Shown here piece after piece: positions 1 to 4,553 of a stretch of DNA of 6,731 bases (positions are counted from its first letter, which is position 1; the number at the start of each line of letters is the position of its first letter). A program made the position numbers and the translations under genes. The notes under the pieces are model-generated. The model did no database searches. It worked only from the letters and a program-made list of their open reading frames with translations, and had not been told where the DNA came from. This DNA comes from Flavobacteriaceae bacterium UBA3356 (GTDB lineage: Bacteria; Bacteroidota; Bacteroidia; Flavobacteriales; Flavobacteriaceae): positions 259,033-265,763 of the forward strand of contig DEQW01000002.1 of assembly GCA_002360635.1 (NCBI GenBank). Direction: 5' to 3'.

Positions 1-819
1 CAACAGGATGAAATCTTTGTTCCATCAGAAATGAAATCCTTAAAAAGTCTGACACAGATGGAATCCCGAAGAGGGCTTGAAAATGCCATAATCTCTAATG
101 GCAAAATCGTCAATGTGGTATCGAACAGCTATGGCCACATTCCAAATCAACTGTTCTTCAAGAAAGCTGAAGAAATGCTGACCGATGAACAACTGAATTT
201 CCACAAACGCACCATCAACAAAAATGATAGGTCGTTTATTACCGACTTTATCATCGATGATAAAAGCCAGTTTACGGTCAAGAACCATAAGGACTTGATA
301 CTGCCGATGCTTCGGTTCAAAAACTCGTATGACGGAAGTGAAAAGACCTCTGGACACTTTGGGTTTTACAGGGAAGTATGTTCAAATGGCTTGCACGTTT
401 CTCAAGCGGAAATCGAGTTTTCCATCAAGCACAGTAAGAACAATACGCACTTGATTATGCCGAGGCTGAACAATCTATTCGATAAATTTCTCGACAATGA
501 ATTCTATACCATTACAAAGAAATTCGACAAGATGAAAGAATTTAAAATCATCGATACACAGGAATTTGTAAAAGCGATTCTTGACAAAACAAAACTGTTT
601 AGGTATGAATGTAGCGATAATAATAGCGACCCGTCGAAAAAATCTCGTGAGGTCATCGAAATCTTAAACTATGAAGCCTTGTTGCTCAATGAAGAACCAA
701 ATCTGTGGTTAGGTTACAATGCGTTTAATTCAGTACTTCATAATGTTTTGAAGAAAAGCTTTGGCCAACAAGAACGGTTGGATAAAAAACTGTTCGACGA
801 AGTCTATGCAATGGCATAA
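1..819 (+). CDS. DUF932 family protein, 5'-truncated by the window edge
   Basis: The reading frame is open from the first base, so 272 residues are visible and the start lies to the left. The first Met in the window (position 31) follows in-frame coding sequence QQDEIFVPSE and is probably internal, because relatives normally have further N-terminal residues before the FVP-x-x-M stretch. Recognisable DUF932 features are SNSYGHIPNQLFF near the N-terminus, the central LRFKNSYDGS (310-339) followed by SGHFGFYREVCSNGLHVS, and the C-terminal LWLGYNAFNSVLHN (about 706-747). No signal peptide or membrane segment is seen, so it is probably cytoplasmic. The biochemical function of the family is unknown. 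In Bacteroidota such genes often sit on conjugative plasmids and integrative elements, so it hints that the neighbouring metal cluster is accessory cargo. It is separated from that cluster by a probable terminator and looks functionally unrelated. The family call is from recalled motifs, not a search. Confidence 0.82.
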   Translation, partial: QQDEIFVPSEMKSLKSLTQMESRRGLENAIISNGKIVNVVSNSYGHIPNQLFFKKAEEMLTDEQLNFHKRTINKNDRSFITDFIIDDKSQFTVKNHKDLILPMLRFKNSYDGSEKTSGHFGFYREVCSNGLHVSQAEIEFSIKHSKNNTHLIMPRLNNLFDKFLDNEFYTITKKFDKMKEFKIIDTQEFVKAILDKTKLFRYECSDNNSDPSKKSREVIEILNYEALLLNEEPNLWLGYNAFNSVLHNVLKKSFGQQERLDKKLFDEVYAMA

Positions 820-832
820 AGCCAAAAGGTTC

Positions 833-862
833 ATCCAGTACCTTAAACTGGATTTTCCCCCT
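833..862 (+). terminator. probable intrinsic terminator after the DUF932 gene
   Basis: A perfect 7-bp stem, ATCCAGT (833-839) and ACTGGAT (847-853), encloses a 7-base loop and is followed by TTTT, CCCCC and TTT. It starts 13 bases after the DUF932 stop codon. The stem has only three G-C pairs and the T tract is interrupted by C, so it would be a weak terminator. The position is right for ending the upstream transcript and separating it from the metal cluster. Confidence 0.5.
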
Positions 863-933
863 TTGCAATACTTATAAAATAATTTAGAATTTAGTTTGAT
901 AGTGTGTCAATTTTCCCAGACAAGAAATATTGC

Positions 934-941
934 TATCTTTG
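934..941 (+). promoter_or_regulatory. Bacteroidota-type -7 promoter element of the efflux cluster
   Basis: TATCTTTG matches the Bacteroidota primary sigma factor -7 consensus TAnnTTTG exactly. The matching -33 element is poor: no TTTG or TTG lies about 17-23 bases upstream, where the sequence is T-rich (909-914). The nearest TTTG (895-898) is 35 bases away, which is too far. The box ends six bases before the ATG at 948, so the predicted transcription start falls within a few bases of that codon and the message would be leaderless or nearly so. A weak -33 box could mean that an activator is needed. I saw no other TAnnTTTG in the gaps between cluster genes, so this is the best candidate for driving the operon. 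Confidence 0.55.
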
Positions 942-947
942 TAATTA

Positions 948-1388
948 ATGCAAAAACCAAATAAAATAGCGGCATTTTTCTTTTTAGGCTTGTTTAGCCT
1001 TATGATGCTGCATCAGGTTTTTCCGCATTTGCACCATCAGCACGAGGAAACGCATTCCCTTTCAGATATTGCTCATACTGACGAACACCATCATCACGAT
1101 GACAGTTCGCACGAAAAGGAAGAATCCCCATACGGATTTTTTGGGTTCTTTATGGAAATGCACGTCCACTCAACGGTATCCAGCGATATTGTTGTACTTA
1201 AAAGGAATACAGTTGAGCAGCAGACCAATGTTGATAAGGATATAGTAAAAAGTTCTTTTGAAACTCAAAAAATCTTTTTGATTGACTATAGGCAAAATAG
1301 TAAACCGCCTGTCTATCATCCACCCAATACATATTTTAATCCCTACCTCTCTTCCCTCGACTCACGAGGCCCACCATCTTTAGGTTAA
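948..1388 (+). CDS. small His-rich membrane-anchored or secreted protein of a metal-efflux cluster
   Basis: The product is 146 residues long. Residues 7-24 form one hydrophobic segment (AAFFFLGLFSLMML) that is a signal peptide or membrane anchor and should place the rest in the periplasm. A dense His region follows (residues 22-55), including HLHHQH at 27-32 and HHHHDD at 47-52. A second patch, MEMHVH, lies at 69-74. There are 15 His in all and no Cys, which suits soft binding of divalent metals such as zinc, nickel, cobalt or copper. The remainder looks non-globular, with a Pro-rich C-terminal end, RGPPSLG. I recognise no named domain. Uncharacterised proteins of this general form occur beside RND metal pumps in flavobacteria. 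It comes first in the cluster, directly after the -7 box, and a 94-base gap separates it from the channel gene. A metal-buffering or sensing role is inferred. The start is the only Met that keeps the whole hydrophobic segment. Confidence 0.78.
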   Translation: MQKPNKIAAFFFLGLFSLMMLHQVFPHLHHQHEETHSLSDIAHTDEHHHHDDSSHEKEESPYGFFGFFMEMHVHSTVSSDIVVLKRNTVEQQTNVDKDIVKSSFETQKIFLIDYRQNSKPPVYHPPNTYFNPYLSSLDSRGPPSLG

Positions 1389-1400
1389 TCATTTAGGAGA

Positions 1401-1418
1401 ATGGTATCGCTATGGTAT
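1401..1418 (+). repeat. short direct repeat upstream of the channel gene
   Basis: ATGGTAT occurs at 1401-1407 and again at 1412-1418, an 11-base period that puts both copies on nearly the same face of the helix. Such spacing is seen in binding sites of OmpR-type response regulators, but no recognised promoter lies next to it. It may be chance in AT-rich DNA. Confidence 0.3.
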
Positions 1419-1439
1419 TATTCCCTTTTATAAATGCAG

Positions 1440-1457
1440 ACCTGTCAGCCGACAGGT
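1440..1457. repeat. perfect inverted repeat (hairpin) in the gap before the channel gene
   Basis: ACCTGTC (1440-1446) and GACAGGT (1451-1457) are perfect inverted copies around a 4-base AGCC loop. In RNA this gives a compact, G-C rich hairpin 25 bases before the next ATG. No T-run follows on either strand, so it is not a standard terminator. It may be a dispersed palindromic repeat, an mRNA processing or stability element between the first and second genes of the cluster, or an operator. Confidence 0.5.
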
Positions 1458-1482
1458 AAGATTAAACCTAAAATTTCAAACA

Positions 1483-2667
1483 ATGAACAAATACATCGTG
1501 TCCGCGATTTGCGGATGCCTGTTCTATGTTAATGGTTTCTCACAGGATAAAAATATTGGGGAACTGCTTAACGAAATAGAACAGAACAATACAGAGTTAA
1601 AAGGCTATCAATCTTTCATTGAAAGTCAGCAACTCGAAAACAGGAGCAACAATAATTTGCCTGACCCACAGCTTTCTGGCTTTTATTTGCCATTTGGCGA
1701 CAATACAACTGGAGATTATACCGAATATCAACTATCGCAATCTTTTGAATTCCCAACGGTATATGCTGCTCGTAGCAAATGGAACGAGTCTAAATCGCAA
1801 CAGTTAGCGTCAGCCTATGCTAATAAAAGACTGGAAGTCTTATTGAAAGCAAAAAATACGCTTTTGGAACTTGCTTTCTTGCAAAAGCAAAAAACTATTG
1901 AAGCAGAAAGAAAAACCCAGAGCAAGCAGGTTTTTGACCAAATCCAAAAACTTTTTGATACCGAGCAAGTAGGCATTTTAGATTTGAATAAAGCGAAAAT
2001 TGCTTGGATTCAAGAGCAGTTTGTTGTGGAACAGATTGAAAGCGAAATCCAAATTTTGTTATCCAAACTCAAAACCTTGAACGGAGGCAATGCAATTGAT
2101 GGTATTTCGTCAAGTATTGCATTACCTATCGAAGTTGGTACGGTAGATAATCTTTGGCAGGAAAAATTAGCGAAAGACCCTTTACTACAAGAATTAAAGG
2201 CTAATGAATCTGCATCTCGTCAAAAAGTAAAACTGGAAAAAAACAAGGTGCTGCCAAACGTGGCACTTGGCTATAATTATCAAGGCGTTAGCGGTAGTCA
2301 TTATTCTGGGTTTTATGGCGGTGTTTCAATTCCACTTTGGAGTAGCAAGAACAAAGTAAAAGCTGCCGAAGCGAATTATGAGTATCAACAGTCCAACACG
2401 CAGGTAGTTACCACTTCGCTTTATACACAATTTCAAAAAACCTATAATCGATACGAATTGATACTCGAAAAATTTAATGAGTATCAAACCACTATGGGCA
2501 ATTTAAATAGCGAGCAACTGCTTTTTAAGGCTTATATGTTGGGCGAGTATTCGTTTATGGATTATTACGTGGAGCTTCAGTTTTATCGGAATGCATCAGA
2601 TAAAATGCTGCAAATGGAAAAGGAACTGCAACTGCTTCAAGCACAATTATTAAAACATCAGTTATAA
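1483..2667 (+). CDS. TolC-family outer-membrane channel of a heavy-metal RND exporter (CusC/CzcC-type)
   Basis: This 394-residue protein should trimerise in the outer membrane and form the exit duct of the efflux complex. It begins with a Sec signal peptide (residues 1 to about 20, probable cleavage near NGFS-Q). The two Cys at 10 and 12 sit inside the hydrophobic core and do not form a lipobox, so unlike E. coli CusC it does not look acylated. Features typical of the family are LPDPQLSG (59-66), QLSQSFEFP (83-91) and a long helical coiled-coil stretch (about 105-200). The second half repeats the pattern with LPNVALGYNYQG (257-268), YGGVSIPLW (278-286), another helical run, and LGEYSFMDYYVEL (353-365). 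The length is at the short end for the family (usually about 400-470). The adaptor and pump genes downstream support the metal-efflux assignment. Specificity is not set by this component. Confidence 0.9.
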   Translation: MNKYIVSAICGCLFYVNGFSQDKNIGELLNEIEQNNTELKGYQSFIESQQLENRSNNNLPDPQLSGFYLPFGDNTTGDYTEYQLSQSFEFPTVYAARSKWNESKSQQLASAYANKRLEVLLKAKNTLLELAFLQKQKTIEAERKTQSKQVFDQIQKLFDTEQVGILDLNKAKIAWIQEQFVVEQIESEIQILLSKLKTLNGGNAIDGISSSIALPIEVGTVDNLWQEKLAKDPLLQELKANESASRQKVKLEKNKVLPNVALGYNYQGVSGSHYSGFYGGVSIPLWSSKNKVKAAEANYEYQQSNTQVVTTSLYTQFQKTYNRYELILEKFNEYQTTMGNLNSEQLLFKAYMLGEYSFMDYYVELQFYRNASDKMLQMEKELQLLQAQLLKHQL

Positions 2668-2685
2668 ATTTTTAAACATACAATT

Positions 2686-3018
2686 ATGAAATCGAAGATT
2701 CACGAATACCAAAACAAATATTTAGCAATGAGTAAAATTTCAAAATCAATATTCGCAATAGCAATCGCATCAACATTTTTAGTAACCTCTTGTCGAGAAA
2801 CAAAAACCGAAAATACTGACGACCACGGTCACGAGCATAATGAGGATGGTAGTCATACGGAAGAAACCATAGAGCTAGAAGAGTTTAAAGTAGGAACTGA
2901 TTCTATGGAAACAAAAACAGAGGAACACGGGCACGACCACGATTCAGAAGGGAATCATACAGATGATGATTCTGACACCCACAAACACGATGATGAGTCA
3001 GAACACCACGACCATTAA
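2686..3018 (+). CDS. small His/Asp/Glu-rich lipoprotein, putative periplasmic metal-binding partner
   Basis: The product is 110 residues from the first ATG. A hydrophobic signal segment ends in a lipobox, LVTS-C, with Cys36 as the probable lipidated residue. The mature 75 residues hold 13 His plus many Asp and Glu, with no recognisable fold, and are probably disordered. Two copies of a motif occur: HGHEHNEDGSHTEE (47-60) and HGHDHDSEGNHTDD (81-94). The tail is also His-rich (HKHDDESEHHDH). An alternative start at 2728 (Met15, MSKISKSIF) would give a more normal short signal peptide, and neither start has a clear ribosome-binding site. The gene lies 18 bases after the channel gene and 20 bases before the adaptor gene, so co-expression is very likely. 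It may collect or buffer metal at the membrane and hand it to the adaptor, which carries the same motif. That role is inferred, and I know no named family. Confidence 0.8.
   Translation: MKSKIHEYQNKYLAMSKISKSIFAIAIASTFLVTSCRETKTENTDDHGHEHNEDGSHTEETIELEEFKVGTDSMETKTEEHGHDHDSEGNHTDDDSDTHKHDDESEHHDH
2824..2967 (+). repeat. internal duplication of a His-rich motif within the small lipoprotein
   Basis: The 42-base units 2824-2865 and 2926-2967 encode related 14-residue motifs (HGHxHxxxGxHTxx), 102 bases apart from start to start. They differ at many third positions and at several residues, so this is an old or selected duplication and not a fresh tandem copy. Related DNA recurs in the adaptor gene: GATGGTAGTCA is identical at 2845-2855 and 3120-3130, and CACGGTCACGA is identical at 2824-2834 and 4524-4534. 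Confidence 0.6.
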
Positions 3019-3038
3019 AAATCAAAAACATACGAAAG

Positions 3039-4541
3039 ATGAAATATATAATAATAGTGCTCGCCTTTTTGGCAATGTCCTGCAATAACAAGTCAGAAGA
3101 CGCACACGCACACAACGAAGATGGTAGTCACGTGGGCGAAGAAATTCCACGATTGAGCCATACTATCTGGACGGATAAAACAGAACTCTTTGTTGAGTTT
3201 CCTGCGCTCATAGTAGGTAACGGAAGTAGATTTGCAGCCCATTTTACGGTTTTGGATAAACACCAGCCCGTTCAAGAAGGTTCTGTAACGGTCAGCTTAA
3301 TAAAAGATGGAAAAGGAATTAGAAATACGGTAGATGCACCGTCATCCCCAGGCATTTTTTCGCCTGCCATACAACCGAAAGAAGAAGGAAACTATCAATT
3401 GGTTTTTGAATTAACTACACCTGAATATTCAGATAAAATAACAATTGACGATGTTACGGTTTATGCTAATATAGATGAAGCCATAAAAGCTTTGGGTACG
3501 GAAGAAGAAGATGAGGGCATCTCGTTTTTAAAGGAACAAGCTTGGAAAATCGATTTTCAAACCGCGCCTGTAGTTTCGGGTAAAATTTACGATGTCATCA
3601 ATACATCCGGTGTTTGGATGCCATCGCCAGGTTCAACAAAGTCCTTGGCAGCAAAATCTAATGGTGTGGTAGATTTTAAAGTGAATAACCTTACGGAAGG
3701 CACAGCGGTAAAACAAGGTCAGCTTTTGATGAGCTTGAACAGTCAAGGTTTGGCATCCAACAATTTAAGTACGGATATCGCTTCCGCGAAAGCGACATTC
3801 CAACAAGCCAAATCTGAATATGAACGGAAGAAAGAGTTATACGACTCTAAAATTGTCCCCAAATCTGAATTTGAGAAAGTGGAAAGCAGTTTTGAAATCG
3901 CCAAAGCCAACTATCAATCATTGGTATCTGGTGTTTCAGGTGGAAGCAAACAAATTCGCGCACCTTTTGATGGGTTTATAAAATCCATTACGGTTTCTAA
4001 TGGCGATTATGTGGCGCAAGGCGTGGCATTGGTAGCTATTGGCACACACCAATCCAAAGTATTGAAAACCCAGTTAGCACCTAACTATGGACTCACAATG
4101 GAGAACGTACAGGGAATCTGGTATCAAACGAGCAACGGACAATGGGCAGATGTAACAGATGCGGAAGGCAAAATTCTTTCTATTGGTAAGGATGTGGAGC
4201 GTGAAAATCCATTGATTTCAGTTTTTGCACAAGTGAATGCAGATGTCGATATGCCAGAAGGAAGCTTAACACCTGTTCAAATCGCAATGGGAAATGCTAC
4301 CCAAAATACTACGATTCCTGTTAATGCTTTATTGGAAGATTATGGAAGTTATTCCGTCATCGTACAGCTTTCAGGGGAAAGTTTTGAAAGACGACCTGTG
4401 AAAATAGGAAAGCGTAATGGCGAGAATGTAGAAATTATTCAAGGCTTACAAGTTGGCGAAGTGGTAGTAACCACAGGAGCATACCAAGTTAAAATGGCTT
4501 CAATGTCTGGTTCAACACCTGCACACGGTCACGAACATTAA
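3039..4541 (+). CDS. HME-RND periplasmic adaptor (CusB/CzcB-type) lipoprotein with His-rich tails
   Basis: This 500-residue protein should link the inner-membrane pump to the outer-membrane channel. The signal sequence ends in FLAMS-C, so Cys15 is a likely lipidation site. A His motif follows, HAHNEDGSH (23-31). Residues about 37-144 form an extra beta-rich, Ig-like domain (HTIWTDKTELFVEF onward), and after an acidic linker comes ISFLKEQAWKIDF (161-173), typical of this group. The membrane-fusion core then runs in order: first half of the lipoyl domain (about 203-233), helical hairpin (about 244-295), second lipoyl half (IRAPFDGFIKSITVSNGDYV, 306-325), beta-barrel (about 336-425) and membrane-proximal domain (about 426-485). 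The protein ends in AHGHEH. It is longer than E. coli CusB (about 400 residues) because of the N-terminal domain. The N-terminal metal-binding Met residues used by E. coli CusB are absent, and His-rich segments stand in their place. Its stop codon lies 12 bases before the pump start. Confidence 0.92.
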   Translation: MKYIIIVLAFLAMSCNNKSEDAHAHNEDGSHVGEEIPRLSHTIWTDKTELFVEFPALIVGNGSRFAAHFTVLDKHQPVQEGSVTVSLIKDGKGIRNTVDAPSSPGIFSPAIQPKEEGNYQLVFELTTPEYSDKITIDDVTVYANIDEAIKALGTEEEDEGISFLKEQAWKIDFQTAPVVSGKIYDVINTSGVWMPSPGSTKSLAAKSNGVVDFKVNNLTEGTAVKQGQLLMSLNSQGLASNNLSTDIASAKATFQQAKSEYERKKELYDSKIVPKSEFEKVESSFEIAKANYQSLVSGVSGGSKQIRAPFDGFIKSITVSNGDYVAQGVALVAIGTHQSKVLKTQLAPNYGLTMENVQGIWYQTSNGQWADVTDAEGKILSIGKDVERENPLISVFAQVNADVDMPEGSLTPVQIAMGNATQNTTIPVNALLEDYGSYSVIVQLSGESFERRPVKIGKRNGENVEIIQGLQVGEVVVTTGAYQVKMASMSGSTPAHGHEH

Positions 4542-4553
4542 AAACGAAGAGAA

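Noticed and set aside
40..357. 105-codon open frame on the minus strand
   Set aside because: It is fully inside the DUF932 gene, with no own promoter or family resemblance.
892..898. TAGTTTG as an alternative -7 box
   Set aside because: It is one base short of TAnnTTTG, and the nearest upstream TTTG (862-865) leaves a 26-base spacer, longer than usual. The box at 934 is an exact match.
896..910. TTGA-N7-TCAA imperfect palindrome as an operator
   Set aside because: Only four bases match per arm in AT-rich DNA, which is expected by chance. The location upstream of the -7 box is suggestive but not enough to annotate.
1619..1807. 62-codon open frame on the + strand in another frame
   Set aside because: It is nested in the TolC-family gene and its translation resembles no known protein.
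2824..2967. Repeated His motif as a CRISPR-like or tandem DNA array
   Set aside because: There are only two diverged copies, in frame and at protein level, inside a gene. There is no regular spacer structure.
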